This document shows, piece by piece, positions 29,538-40,856 of a stretch of DNA of 64,000 bases (positions are counted from its first letter, which is position 1; each line of letters begins with the position of its first letter). Made by a program: the position numbers and the translations under genes. The DNA comes from Semisulcospira habei. Its lineage: Eukaryota > Mollusca > Gastropoda > Semisulcospiridae. The DNA lies in contig BTPG01000004.1 of NCBI GenBank assembly GCA_036245525.1, forward strand, positions 52,469,960-52,533,959, read 5' to 3'. Under the pieces are notes generated by a model. The model worked only from the letters and a program-made list of their open reading frames with translations, was not told where the DNA came from and did not search any database.

Positions 29538-30349
29538 GGTCTGTGACAAAGTCATTTGTAGCTGACAGAAACAAATATGAGTCTTTAGGGCTCGCTTGAA
29601 TGCCACTCTCGAATCCAGGTATCTCAGTTCGCGTGGGAGCTCATTCCAAACAACTGGGCTCTGGTACCTAAATGACCTCTCACCGAACGACTTTGTTTTG
29701 ACAAGAGGGATACGTAAAACTCGAGAGTCGGCAGCAGAGCGCAAATTCTGTCTTGAGGGTGTATACAGCTGGAGAATAGAGGCAAGGTAGTGTGGGCAGG
29801 AACAATTAATACAACTGTGAGTCATGCATGAAATTATGTACTCAATCCTAGATTTTACAGGTAACCAGTGGAAGAGCAGACAGATCGGGTGTGATATGAT
29901 CTGATCTAGGGACTCTAAGAATCAACCTAGCACCTGAGTTTTGAATTTTCTGGAGTTTGCCAATCAGACACTGGGAACAGCCAGCCAAAAGAGTATTGCA
30001 AATAGTCTAATTTAGACAAAACAAAAGCGCAGACAAGTACTTTAGTTGCTTCAGGTGTCAGATAGTGGCGGACTGAAGCAATACGTCGCAGTTTAGTATG
30101 GGCGGATCTGCAAACGTTGTTCACATGAAGGCGCATGGACAGGCTACTATCAAGTGTGACACCCAGATTTTTTACATGGGGGGAGAAGGGGACAGTGGCA
30201 CCACAGATTTGTAATGAGTTTCAGCGTCTTCGTCAACCTCGGGGAAGCAATGATCCGCATAGCCTCGAGTTTTTCCGTCATTCAACTGTAATTTGTTTAA
30301 AGTCATCCACATCTTAGTCTCCGAGACACACTCCTGAAGGCTCTCGATT
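29538..30349 (-). pseudogene. LINE-D RT C-terminal fragment
   Basis: Reading right to left: MWMTLNKLQLNDGKT, then HVKNLGVTLDSSLSM, RLHVNNVCRSAHTKLRRI and SVRHYLTPEATKVLVCAFVL, then (other frame) RSAADSRVLRIPLVKTKSFG and SPVVWNELPRELR. These are the regions after the RT FADD motif in L2/CR1 elements. At least three frame changes; not functional. Confidence 0.85.
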
Positions 30350-30463
30350 GTTTAAAGGTGTTGCCAGAATAGCCTTTAGGCGCCAAGCTATTCTGCCACC
30401 GCCCTTGAACTATCGTGGTCGAGCCACATCTTGCTGTGGTGTGTCGCGGGCAGAATGGGTTAA

Positions 30464-30872
30464 AGTCTCTTTGCACCTAGATGATTAGTGACTATTACAA
30501 GTAGAGGCGATATGTCGCCCGACTATGCCTTCTCTCTTTCACGACCATCTTACACGTGCAACACGCGTTGGCCCTCATATGTCCCTGCAAGCAGTGGTGG
30601 CTTCTAAGGATCTATGCCTCTTGCTTGTATAACTAATGTTCCTCAGAAGAAGGAGATCATGGCCGATATTTCGACATGCGACTGATTCAACTTCCCCGTG
30701 CGTGATTAGGATTACATCTTGCCCTGACCCCTGACCTCAATGTGAGACCGCGCGGGATTGGTTACACGATTATAACACTTAGCCCTACAGTAAGATCGTG
30801 TGGGATTGGTTACACAAGCCAGGAATGAGTGAGCGCGCCCATAAACTCCGAAGAACGTCATCAAAAGGTAAT
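30464..30872. other. no gene; PAL-1 remnant
   Basis: AAGGATCTATGCCTCTTGC at about 30607-30626 is a PAL-1 right arm without its left partner. A short direct repeat (GCGTGTGGGATTGGTTACAC-like, about 30750 and 30797) is also present. Confidence 0.4.
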
Positions 30873-31111
30873 TTAACCCTTTGGTTGTCGGTAGCGGTTT
30901 TTGTTGCGATGATTCCTGCAGGAACTTATAACAACACCCTGACATCCTGCAGGAATAACAACACCCTGACACTATAATATCCTGCAGGAATAACAACACC
31001 CTGACATCCTGCAGGAATAACAACACCCTGACATCCTGCAGGAGTAACAACACCCTGACATCCTGCAGGAATGATCGCGACAAAAACCTCTGCCGACAGC
31101 CAAAAGGTTAA
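30873..31111. mobile_element. TTAA-ended MITE with 27-bp minisatellite (PAL-10)
   Basis: Terminal inverted repeats of about 48 bp (left TTAACCCTTTGGTTGTCGG, right complement TTAACCTTTTGGCTGTCGG) with TTAA at both ends. Between them are five units of 27 bp (AACAACACCCTGACAT plus CCTGCAGGAAT), one with an 8-bp insertion. The unit contains the palindrome CCTGCAGG. The antisense frame reads VRVLLFLQD repeats, not a credible protein. Confidence 0.9.
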
Positions 31112-32503
31112 AGTTGGGTTCATGAGGATCAAGCATCCCACACAGTCGGAAAACTGCAAAGGATACTGCTGGCAGTATGTGGATTCTTTGTCAGTGTACT
31201 GATTTAGAGCTTTATGATGTGAATACAATGCCAAATATCGAAATTCATCGTTTCAGTGGAGGGTGTATTGTTTTTGTATCCGAATCGCGGATTATCGTCT
31301 GCATCGGCCTCGTTTTGAATTAATGTGCATATTCACGAGCAAGGCAGAACCCAGATTACTATCACAACACTGAAGATCACGATGTCATCGGTGTGATGTA
31401 CACATGTGTCAGTGTACATGTGTACTGATGTTCTCCGGCATCCCTTTGACGTAATTTTGTACTAGAACGTATAACAATCTTCCGTACTCGCTATGCTGTC
31501 AAAATCACAATGCGGGTTCCGCTCGACCTGCTAGTACTAATGACGATCGTGCGTAGTGCAACGAGGGCGTGCGTGTGGCGCTCGCAAAGCGAGTCCACAG
31601 TGCCAGGTTTGACCTTTGATCCTTTATCCCTCGGAAACACGCACCGTCTTCCATCATTAAAACATAACATTGGTATTTATACCCACTTTCTCCACTGCAA
31701 TCAATTTCACATCTCACACATCGAGGTCTACATAAAGCATCATTGAAAAACGACAAATGCAGCAGAAACACTACCTTTCTGAATCGCCGAGTGAATGAGA
31801 GCACAGACAGAAAAATGTTACACACCGTAGTTTTCAGATCTCTGCAGCATAAATGTGCTAACTAGTAACATCATAACTATATGATAAAACAGGTTTAACA
31901 TCTTGCGAAATCAGTAAGAGATAAATTCTACTGAAGATCACGAATCTGAAAATCACTAGCGCTCGCGGAACTATAGGAAGATCGACAAAGACCATAGATT
32001 ACTTACTGATTCAGCAGAAAAGTGACACATTCCGGGTGGGTGGTCAAGCCAAGCTCTTGCTTTATGCGTTGCCACATATCCATATTCCCTGGTCCATGTC
32101 AATTCTACTTCGGGGAATATTGTCTCTCTTCCTCTTTCTTCTCTTCAATTCCGAGTCCGTTAATGTCGGCACGACTTGATGATATTTTTTTTTGTTTTGT
32201 TTTGTTTTTGTTTTTTTGGTTTGCTGGTTCATCCTCCATCTTGTCTCTGATTGGTTATAATTATGCAGATGACCTAAGGTCGTATAGAATAGTTATGACG
32301 TCAGCTACCATTGCCTATTCAGAAAGAATCTTTTCACGCATTCGTCCAAATCTTCCAGTGGGCCTTTTTTCACTTTGAACGGACAAAAGAAAGCATTTGG
32401 TGGGGCAATAGGGTGGTCACTGTCTAAGTGGGTATCTATACTGAATCCCAGTAACAGCTGTTTGCGAATTGAAGCCTTAAAAATGGTCGGTTGTGCCCCT
32501 TAA
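31108..32503. repeat. element R1, copy 1
   Basis: A 1.4-kb sequence matching 35524-36934 in direct orientation. Shared strings are AGGATCAAGCATC, GATTATCGTCTGCATCGGC, ATGCGGGTTCCGCT, GACCTTTGAT and TGGTTATAATTATGCAGATG. It begins at a TTAA shared with the PAL-10 MITE and ends at a TTAA (32500-32503) into which a PAL-2b MITE is inserted. No coherent ORF. It lacks the left 260 bp of copy 2. Confidence 0.8.
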
Positions 32504-32714
32504 CTCATTGTGCCCGAAAGTACGAAATACCCACATTTTGGAGTTATCCTGTGGGGACTGCATTACAATTCAGGAGACAGATCGACCATGATAGTTCAAG
32601 GTTGGTGGCAGAATAGCTTGGCGCCTATAGGCGACAAGCTATTCTGCCACCAACCTTGAACTATCATGGTCGAGCCATATATTGCTGTGGTGTGTCGCGG
32701 GCAGAATGAGTTAA
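32500..32714. mobile_element. TTAA-ended PAL-2b MITE
   Basis: Starts TTAACTCATTGTGCCCG and ends GCAGAATGAGTTAA. Palindrome 32574-32675 with AGTTCAAGGTTGGTGGCAGA and TCTGCCACCAACCTTGAACT: the GTTGGTGGC/GCCACCAAC variant is the same on both arms. Confidence 0.9.
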
Positions 32715-32987
32715 CAGCTTAGCGTCGTTTGCCACCACGAACGTCGATGCAAAGACTGAACATAATAGGGGCTGTTCAAATTGTGACTCCACTGCGGTTC
32801 AAACCCACAACCATACGATCTAGAAGTCACTTGGGTATTTTTGATAAACAGTGTTTACTGAAAACACAGTTTCTTTCCCGATGACCAGTGTGGCGAAACA
32901 CTGTTTCCGTTTCAACCTTTGACATAACTGATAGGCCTACAAGGCAATATTGATTTGTTTCGTAGAAACATGCCTGATTGCAAGAGC

Positions 32988-32988
<1 letters not shown>
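32715..32988. other. no feature recognised
   Basis: Unremarkable sequence. An antisense frame crossing the ATT array is not a gene. Confidence 0.3.

Positions 32989-33062
<74 letters not shown>
32989..33062. repeat. (ATT)n microsatellite
   Basis: About 24 ATT units. Confidence 0.95.
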
Positions 33063-33064
<2 letters not shown>

Positions 33065-33205
33065 AACACATACACTGTATACATTATAATAATCACTCTA
33101 TTAACAGGACAGAAACGAAAATAACTTACAATCACAAATTACACCTTATATTGCAACATTATAACAAATACCCCAAAAATAACAAACACAAACTAAAATA
33201 AATAA

Positions 33206-33411
33206 TTAACCCCTTCACAGCCAGTGGACGCAGATTGCATTTTTGAAATTTGAGTCAATTCAAAGATCCCCAGCCTTCAAAGGAGCATACTTACACAATG
33301 GTATCAGCAGGAGGCGAAGATCCTCATGAGCCCCCGCAACTGCGGGGGCTCATGAGTATCTATGCCTCTTTCAGGTGAGTGTTGGCAGTGAAGGTGAGGC
33401 GGTCATTTTAA
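33206..33411. mobile_element. TTAA-ended PAL-1 MITE
   Basis: Starts TTAACCCCTTCACAGCCAG; the right end region is GGCAGTGAAGGTGAGGCGG, then TTTTAA. Hairpin 33306-33372 (GAGGCGAAGATCCTCATGAG, centre CCGCAACTGCGG) with a few mismatches. Its right TTAA (33408-33411) is also the left TTAA of the next element. Confidence 0.85.
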
Positions 33412-33599
33412 CTCATTCAGCCTCACGCACGTATTTCCCAAATTTTGGAGGCGTCATCTAACGACTATGCGCCTGTTGCAGGAGATGGATCGACCATGAT
33501 AATTCAAGGGTAGTGCCATATTAGCTAATATGGCACTAGCCTTGAATTATCATGGTCGACCCATCTCCTGCTGTAGTGCGTCAGGGCCGAATGGACTAA
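33408..33599. mobile_element. PAL-2 MITE with shortened palindrome
   Basis: Starts TTAACTCATTCAGCCTC and ends GGCCGAATGGACTAA (one base off TTAA). The palindrome 33480-33569 has lost its GGCGCC centre: the arms now meet at CATATTAGCTAATATG. CATATTAG/CTAATATG versus the usual CAGATTAG/CTAATCTG is again a two-arm change. Confidence 0.9.
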
Positions 33600-34385
33600 A
33601 CAAAGGCAGATTCTCAACGCTTGCAACTTTGTAAAGGGGCGATAAGAATCACAACGTAATCAAGTTCGATGTATCAAACACGACCTTACCTCTACCACCC
33701 ATCCCTCGCCCGTCCCGGTCCCGGCCCTGCCCCATATCCCCCCTCCCCCATCTCCCCAACCCCCACCCCTTCCTTCACAGTACCACCCACAATGCTCATT
33801 GTAGTGCCTTGTAAACAGAAACTGACACATCCACCACTTCAAAAAATGCGGCCACAAAAAAGTTCCGTACAAGTTCCTCAGCTATGTCATCTGCGACACC
33901 TTCCATCCGCAAGAACATAGATGTGCTGCAGGGCTCATGAAGATCTATGTAATTTGTACGAAAAGATCAGCATATTTACACCAGTGTTGCTCATAATTAT
34001 GGAGAACTTTAAGGCGGTTCAGCGACAACGAACAGTCCCACACCAAAAGGTGGCGACAGAGAGGAGTGCGAGGCGACAGTCAGGCTGCGGGTCTCAGCCT
34101 GAACTCCCAGAACCTCCACACACAGACATAAATTCGACTGATCCTTGTCAGCAAAATATATAAATCCTCATAAGCCCCTGCAGCCTGCCTATCAATGCCA
34201 CAGAAGTGGTCTAAATATGGACAGACAATACAGTCAGGCTGCCGCCACAACACCTCTGTCACGCCGATACCACACATGAAGAAGACACAAAGGCATTGTG
34301 GTTTGATATCAAAACGTAAACACAACCATGTTACCTACGCGCACAGCCACACCTTTCACAATGCGGTCTCTAAAATGTGGCCATC
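33600..34385. other. no gene; PAL-1 scraps
   Basis: CCGCAAGAACATAGATG plus GGGCTCATGAAGATCTATG at 33907-33950 is a PAL-1 copy with a collapsed centre. TATAAATCCTCATAAGCCCC at 34160 is another half. A C-rich tract lies at 33690-33775. No gene. Confidence 0.45.
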
Positions 34386-34580
34386 TTAACCCATTACATC
34401 CTGAGGCTGATCTTGTAAAATGTGCGTACTGTCCTATGGAGGCTACATTACAGATTATGAGATAGATCAACTGTTGTAGTTCAAGGGTGGTGCAAGAATA
34501 GCTTGGCGCCTCAGGCGCCAAGCTATTCTGTCACCATCTTTGGACTATCAGTAAAATGTATTTCAACCAGTAGGCGTTAA
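34386..34580. mobile_element. PAL-2b MITE, partly decayed
   Basis: Starts TTAACCCATTACATCCTG; palindrome 34466-34548 centred on GGCGCCTCAGGCGCC. Right arm decayed (CTGTCACCATCTTTGGAC). Its right end GTAGGCGTTAA shares the TTAA at 34577-34580 with the next MITE. Confidence 0.8.
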
Positions 34581-34790
34581 CTCATTTTACCCCAGACACA
34601 CCACAGCAAGATAAGGATCGACCATGATAGTTCAAGGGTGATGCCAGAATAGCTTGGCGCCCACAGGCACCAAGCTACTCTGGCATCACCCTTGAACTAT
34701 CATGGTCGATCTGTGTCCTGCACTGCAATGCAGTCTTCAGAGAACAACAGCAAAATTTGGGGATTTCGGTGTTGGGGTAGAATGAGTTAA
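34577..34790. mobile_element. TTAA-ended PAL-2b MITE
   Basis: Starts TTAACTCATTTTACCCC and ends GGGGTAGAATGAGTTAA. Palindrome 34613-34719, with AAGGGTGATGCCAGAATAGC and its near complement GCTACTCTGGCATCACCC: GATGCC/GGCATC in place of GGTGCC/GGCACC is compensated; AATAGC/GCTACT is not. Confidence 0.92.
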
Positions 34791-34794
34791 AGAG

Positions 34795-35072
34795 TTAAAG
34801 GCCCTAAGCGCTCCGGGAGCTTTCTCAACACTGCATAAACATGTCTGACGAATATCAACAACTGATATATATAAAATGTGTAATAATGCCTCCTAACGAG
34901 TGGCTGCTGTTGTTATTTTGTTCATACCTGCGTGATTACATCACTTTGTCAGTGTCCATTTACCGCAGAAGCGTATGCGCCGCTCAACTCCACCAAGCGT
35001 CAGAACCGAGGTTAAAGCTATTTATAAGTCCAAACTCCAGGTCCTCTCGCTGTGGTGTCCTGAATGTGTTAA
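34795..35072 (+). repeat. dispersed repeat R5, copy without TA array
   Basis: Reverse-complement relative of 23040-23430. Bounded by TTAAAGGCCCTAAGCG and TGAATGTGTTAA. Contains only a short TATATATA at the position of the long array in the other copy. Non-coding. Confidence 0.7.
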
Positions 35073-35195
35073 CCCTTTTAGCCCCGGAACCCTGCAGCAA
35101 GCTGATCTGGCACTGCCCTTGAATTATCATGATCAATCCATCTCTTATAACTGGTACATAGTCCTTAGGCAACATCTCCAAAATTTGAGAAATGG
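35069..35195. repeat. PAL-2 unit lacking the left arm
   Basis: TTAACCCTTTTAGCCCCG, then directly GATCTGGCACTGCCCTTGA and ATTATCATGATCAATCC: the right arm is present, the left arm and centre are gone. Confidence 0.7.
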
Positions 35196-35261
35196 GACCA
35201 TGTTCACAAAACTCAGACTAAATACATTGTATGGCTCGGTAGCGTTTTAACTTCGAAGTTC

Positions 35262-36934
35262 TTAAAGGCCCACTACCGCCGTAACTGTTCGAAGATACAC
35301 TTCTGTAACAGACGGTTACGAAACGCAACACAACGCAACGCTATGGTTCATCTAGACACAGGTTAATCCAGCTCAGCACACGTCGTCTTTATATAAAGTA
35401 ATTTGACAATGACTGTACTCCGTTCTATAAATACAACTGAAATATGTCTTCAAATATACGCGTAATGGTTCTTTAAAGAAAACAATACCCGACCTGTAAT
35501 TTCGAACCTTACTGCTTGCAGCCTTAAAGTTATTTTCTCCAGGATCAAGCATCTCAACACAGTCAGAAAACTGTCTACAACAGATACTGCTGACAGTATT
35601 ATGTATGGGTCCTTTCTGTGCTAACTTAGAGCTTTATGATGTAAATACAATGGGAAATGACGAAATTCATCGTTTGGAGGGTGTGTTGTTTTTGGACCCG
35701 ATTATCGTCTGCATCGGCCTCGTTTAGAATATGTGCATATTTACTAGCCTACGTCACAAGGCAGAACCCGGTCAATACTACAGGTCACGATCAAGGTCAT
35801 CCCGGTGTGGTGAACACACGTGTCAGTGTACACATGTACTGATGTTCTCCGCATCGCTTTGACATAATTTTCCACGAAAATGTAAAATAAACCTTCCATA
35901 CTCGCTATGCTGTCAAAATCAATGCGGGTTCCGCTTGACCTGCTACTAGTAACGACCGTGCGGCATCAGTCGTCAGTGCACGGCCGGGGCGTGGCTTCTT
36001 CGACTGAGTCACGGGCGCGCCAAGCAACTGAGCCAGCGTCCACGGTGCCTAGTTTGACCTTTGATAATTTATCCCTCGGAAATACGAAACAGAACAGTGG
36101 TATTTATACCCACTTTCTGCACTGCAATTTCACATCTCACACACCGAAGTCTTCATAACTGAAAGCATCTCTGGAAACAACAAATGCACCATCGCAGCAG
36201 AAACACTACCTCTGCGAATCGAGTGAATGAGAGCCCGCACAGACAAAAACGTGTCACGACCAGCGATGTGCCGCAATTTTGACACACACCGTAGTTTTCA
36301 GATCCTTGCAGCATAAAATCTGATATCTAAATCGTAACCTTATGATAAAACAGGTTTAAAATCTTGCGAAATCAATAAGAGATAAATTCTACTGAAGATT
36401 ATGAATTTTAAAAATTACTAGCGCTCGCGGAACTATAGGAAGGTCGACAAAGACCGTAGATTACTTACTGATTCACCGCATAGCTGGAAAACGACAAATT
36501 CCAGATGGGCAGTCAAGCCAAGCTCTATATTCCCTTGTCCGATGTCATTTCTACTTAGGGGTATCTTTTTTCTCTTCCTCTTTCTTCTCTTCAATTCCGA
36601 GTCTGTCATTGTCGGCTGGCGCGAGTCGACTGATACTTTCTTTTTTTCTTCGCTGGTTCATCCGCCATCTTGTCTCTGATTGGTTATAATTATGCAGATG
36701 ACCTAAGGTCGAATAGAATAGTTATGACGTCAGCTACCATCGCCTATCAGAAGCAATCTTTTAATGCGTTCAGTCACAAGATTCCGGTGGCCTCTTTTCG
36801 CTTTGAACGGACCGGAAAGAAAGCATTTGGTGGGACAATAGTGTGGTCATTGTCTAAGTGGGTGTGTATACTGAATCCCAGTAAAAGCTTTTTGCGAACT
36901 GAAGCATTAAAAAAGGTCAGGAGTGCCCCTTTAA
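35262..36934. mobile_element. element R1, copy 2, TTAA-ended
   Basis: A 1,673-bp element with imperfect terminal inverted repeats: left TTAAAGGCCCACTACCG, right complement TTAAAGGGGCACTCCTG. TTAA at both ends. Copy 1 lies at 31108-32503. No transposase ORF. Probably a large non-autonomous TTAA-type element; alternatively an old segmental duplication. Confidence 0.65.
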
Positions 36935-37811
36935 GGTTGTAGGACACACCTCTTTCGCGCATCTTTTCTGCGCATTTAGATACCGCTATCTTGCGTCTGC
37001 CGTGACCTGAGACTAGAGGTCACGGAAAAAAAAACCGCCGTAGGGCAAGTCGTATTGCAAACAAGCTCAAATTATCGATAATTGACAAAAGATATATACT
37101 GTCTGAAATAGGTGTGTAAGCTGACTGTTTCTATGCATAAAATGTTGTGTTTCCTCAGAAATAAGATACTTTTGCATAAGTTGCGACAAGTCATCGAGCG
37201 TCAGTAGTAACACATAACCATTTCTCAGAAGAAGAAAAAAAAAAGAATGGGCCAACCGAACGGGAGCCAGGAAAACAACAAAATCTCTTCAGACATCAGC
37301 AAGGAAAAGGTACACTAAAGTAGAAAAAGAGGTTGGTGGTGTTTGCTAAGTGACTAGAACACGAGTTACTAGTAGTGGAAGAAAAAGATGTCGTACGTAA
37401 GTGGCATATCTGACTGGTTTTCCAACTCTTTTTAAAAAAAAAAAGTTTTATGCACCGCCGTGAGATGTCACCTGCACGGCGTAAAACCCCAATAGCTAAC
37501 TGTCCTTTTATGCATGGAAATTTACAGCCTACCTGCAATGAAGAAGACTACATTTTATTGTGGGTTGACAGGGGCATGCATTCCATGTATGTCAGTCACC
37601 ACCTAGAAGTAGAACATTTCCAAACATTCTCAGAGAGCCTTTACTAATACGGTGGAAGGAATGTAGTCCACATTGTAGTGATATTAAACCAGTGCCAGTG
37701 CTTATTATTTAGGAAAACGTACTGTGTGTAGTAAAAAGTCCTGCTAAGGGAGAATTTTGCATTACTAACTCAGTAACTGCTTTCAGTACTTAGTAACTTA
37801 GTTTTCTCATC
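36935..37811. other. no feature recognised
   Basis: AT-rich. Short frames without motifs. Confidence 0.3.
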
Positions 37812-37990
37812 CATTCTCTGTCTTATGAAGGCTATATTACAGATTAGGAGATAGGTCCAGCATTTTTTTAGTCCAAGGATGGTGCCAGAATAGCTTGGCG
37901 GATGAGACGCCAATCTATTCTGGCACCACCCTTGAACTATCATAGTCACATTTATTTCAAGCAGTGGGTGTATCAGGATTAAAAGGGTTA
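37812..37990. mobile_element. PAL-2b MITE, decayed ends
   Basis: Palindrome 37844-37950: GGATGGTGCCAGAATAGCTTGG, shortened here to GTGCCAGAATAGCTTGG, and CCAATCTATTCTGGCACCACC, centre GGATGAGACG. Ends resemble other 2b units (GGCTATATTACAGATTAGG; TTAAAAGGGTTA). TTAA termini not intact. Confidence 0.75.
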
Positions 37991-38339
37991 CCTAGTAAAA
38001 CGCTACTTTGACTGAAACCCTAATATTTGTTGACTACCATTTTGGATGACCGTAGAATGTGTGAAAAATAAAATTTGACTAGTACAAAAGCAAGCCTTTA
38101 TGTTGAGACTCGTGACACTTATTTCAGCTACCTTTTGGAAAGGTCACACAGGTTGTGAATCAGTTATGCGCATGAGGCGTACAGACGTGACTTTGCCATT
38201 GTTGTTTGTTCTTTGCGGTTTACACAGTTTTTGTCGCATTTATTTTGAAAGTAATAATCTGCCCCTGCATTTAGTTCACGCAAAGTGAAATTGTCATGCT
38301 GCCGAACAAGACAGTAATAATCATGTATTTCATTTCAGG

Positions 38340-38502
38340 CTAATACTGCTGTTGACCTCTCGCTGTGGAGTCTCAGTACTTTCACCCAGAGTACATACTT
38401 GCAAACAAGCGCAGAAGTATGACATCTACACCAACTGACCAAGGTCACACACACAGCTCAAGTGAAGTGAGGGAAGGTGACACTTATTCTCCTGGACTCA
38501 AG
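38340..38502 (+). other. possible exon-like block, unit 1
   Basis: Preceded by TATTTCATTTCAG (acceptor-like) and followed by GTAAAT (donor-like). An open frame ends SSEVREGDTYSPGLK. The corresponding block in unit 2 is at about 39233-39447 (STKVREGDTYCPGLE), with the same splice-like borders, but its frame is broken upstream. No family recognised. Could be a duplicated exon of an unknown gene or chance. Confidence 0.25.
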
Positions 38503-40789
38503 GTAAATCATACCAGTAGATCTGTGATGAGAATCAGGTGCAGAACACAACACAACTATGGTGTGAATGAACACATCATACTGTAATGCCTTCTTTCATT
38601 GGCTCATGTGCGAAGCAAGTGTAAGGCTATGTTCTGGGCCATTGGTCGTCCATGGTAAACTTTAATGTTGGCATTTTCTCGTAGACTATTCAAACCACAG
38701 TCTTCAAACGTAGCCGAAGGATACTTTGTGGCAAGACCTTTCTTACTCTTAGCCTACCAGTTTGAGTTCAGGCCAAGGGTCATGAGAAATCAAGAAATAG
38801 GTAAAAAAAAAAAATAGCCATATTTTGACAAAAGATATTTTTTCTCCAATACTATTCACAACTGTACATAAGCCAGCCCTTTACTTATGTTTCGACTCAT
38901 GGCACTTAAATTTCAGTCACCTTTTGGAAAGTTCACACAGTTCAGATTAAGAAAATGATCCGTTTTAAATGCACACGAGCGATCCAGGCTTCACCATTCT
39001 TGTTTGTGGTGTTCACAGTTTATTTCACATTAGTTTGAAGGTAGTAATGTGTAAACTAAATGTAGGGACGAATTGGGTGGGGGGGACTCCCCCCACCGGC
39101 CCCAATTGTTTATAATGCTATAACAAAGTCCCTGTTTGTGGAGTTTGGAACCGACCCACCCTGAAATAAGATCAGAAGTGAAATTGCCATGCTACCGAAT
39201 AACACGATAATAAACATGTATTTCATTTCAGGTCAGTGCTGCTGTTGACGTCTCACTGCAGAGTCACGCCCAGAGGGTATACTTGCAAACAAGCACAGAA
39301 GTATGACGCCTACACCAAGAAGAGGCAAGAGCTAGTCAGGTCATGTTTGCTCAAAGGAGAAGGCCACAGCTAAAAGCAGGCAATTCCAGTTCCAGCGGAT
39401 CAACTAAAGTGAGAGAAGGCGACACTTATTGTCCTGGACTCGAGGTAAAGCATACCGATTGATTTGTGAATAGAATCAGGTTCATAACAAAACACAACTG
39501 GTTGGGATAAACACATCACACTGTAATGCTTTCTTTCATTTTGAAGATGGTGTAGTAGTAGTACCAACATTCTCAACAACACCGAATGCTAAAATCACTT
39601 GCTGTCAACAAGTGGCACCATATTGCATTTGATTTGAAAACTAGAGGGTTGGGCAAGTCTCCAAATACTGTCGTTTTCTTTAACAAAAGGACTAGAAAAA
39701 TCTGAATACTACCCATTTGGTCCAGTGTGTGCTGTTGCTAAACAGCAATGCGTTGTGTCCTGTTTGAAACAATTTCTGCAAGTTACACTTTGAATATTGA
39801 TGCTGATTCTAGATATATGTATACACCCTTTGTGGTCATTTCAAGCTCAATGGCGTCTAATTTTTGGCGCAAGTGTGATAGCAAAAGTAAATGTTTGTAA
39901 TGGGTCATCCGTCAACTGTCTGTTACCTGTGGGCAACTTTAACATTGGCATTTCCTCGAAGACTATGCAAGCCTCAGACTTCAAACTTGGCACAAGGGTA
40001 CTTTGTGGTAAAATAATTCTAAACATACCAATTTCTGTGACCTTTCAAAGGTCATCTCAAGTAGTATTTTCAACTTCAAACTCAAACTTGCTATGGAGAT
40101 ACCACATGATAAGGGTGACAAAAGTTAGTTTCAGGTAGAGTTGTAGTTTTTATCAATGTTTTTGCAAACTTTTCAATAAAATTTGGCATGATGATAACAC
40201 TTTTCTGTGCATACTAATGTAATCAGCCCCTCACAGAGGTCAAGGGTCACAGAGGGTTGACAAATGTGTGAAAAATGAAGGGATTTGGAAAAATACTCAG
40301 GTTTCACTGGTACAAAATCCAGCCCTATACTTATGTTTAGACATTTTCAAAGACCTGTTGGAGAAGTCAAGCCAAGGTAAAAAAGGACAGACATATTATG
40401 TGGATTGGTCATACACGTGAACCATAAGGACATTGCCTTTCTTGTTCATGTTCTGACTACTGTCATATTATGCATGTATGTACTTTGTATAAATACTTGC
40501 AAACATATATGCACGCAATATGTGCATGTCAGAACTTTTTTTGATACAAAATTATCTTTTGCAGGTTGCGAAAGATGAGGGAAGAAGAGTTCAGCGGGTA
40601 CATCTCTCCGCGATGGCCAACCGACGAGAAGGCAAAGGAAGTAAACTGATTGTCCTGTGTAGGAGGGCAGACGTCCTGTTATTTTGATGTCCATCCACCA
40701 GGCTGGCCACAATGTCAAGGTTTTGGACAGTCACATCATTCGCAATGCAGCAAAAGCCTGTGCCTTACTGCCTGAGCTGATGCATAGCC

Positions 40790-40856
40790 ATATATTAGGA
40801 GAAGGGCAAGCAGGCTTTAGGCCTGGCTATTCAACTGCAGACACAACAGCAGGGGG
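40790..40856 (+). pseudogene. RT fragment
   Basis: Reads MHSHILGEGQAGFRPGYST in one frame, resembling the QxGFRxxxST motif of LINE reverse transcriptases. The open frame is short and no other RT motif is visible nearby. Old LINE scrap. Confidence 0.55.

Larger units (their letters stand above)
25906..30349 (-). mobile_element. L2/CR1-like LINE-D, 5'-truncated, itself split
   Basis: Minus-strand LINE made of 30349-29538 (C-terminal RT region) and 26226-25906 (3'UTR), divided by RTE copy 2. Its 3' end on the minus strand reads TTAAGCGCCTAGAGC, GGCTAGGCGCTATGC, ACTCATTATTATTA, a hairpin plus (ATT)n as in L2-type LINEs. A CA array sits in the 3'UTR. It inserted in a PAL-2b palindrome. Confidence 0.85.
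25852..30463. mobile_element. PAL-2b MITE split by LINE-D
   Basis: The left part 25852-25905 reads TTCATTCAGCCCCGACAC and stops inside the arm at GACCATGATAGTT. The right part from about 30350 resumes as GTTTAAAGGTGTTGCCAGAA, matching the expected GTTCAAGGGTGGTGCCAGAA. It then runs through GGCGCCAAGCTATTC to the end GCAGAATGGGTTAA (30450-30463). Removing the LINE between restores one PAL-2b unit. Confidence 0.8.

Noticed and set aside
30922..31075. Regularly repeated 27-bp units, considered as a CRISPR array
   Set aside because: Units are contiguous tandem repeats without unique spacers, in an animal genome; it is a minisatellite inside a MITE.
33660..33920. Pro/Thr-rich plus frame and Gly-rich minus frame
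   Set aside because: Translation of a C-rich low-complexity tract; no conserved feature.
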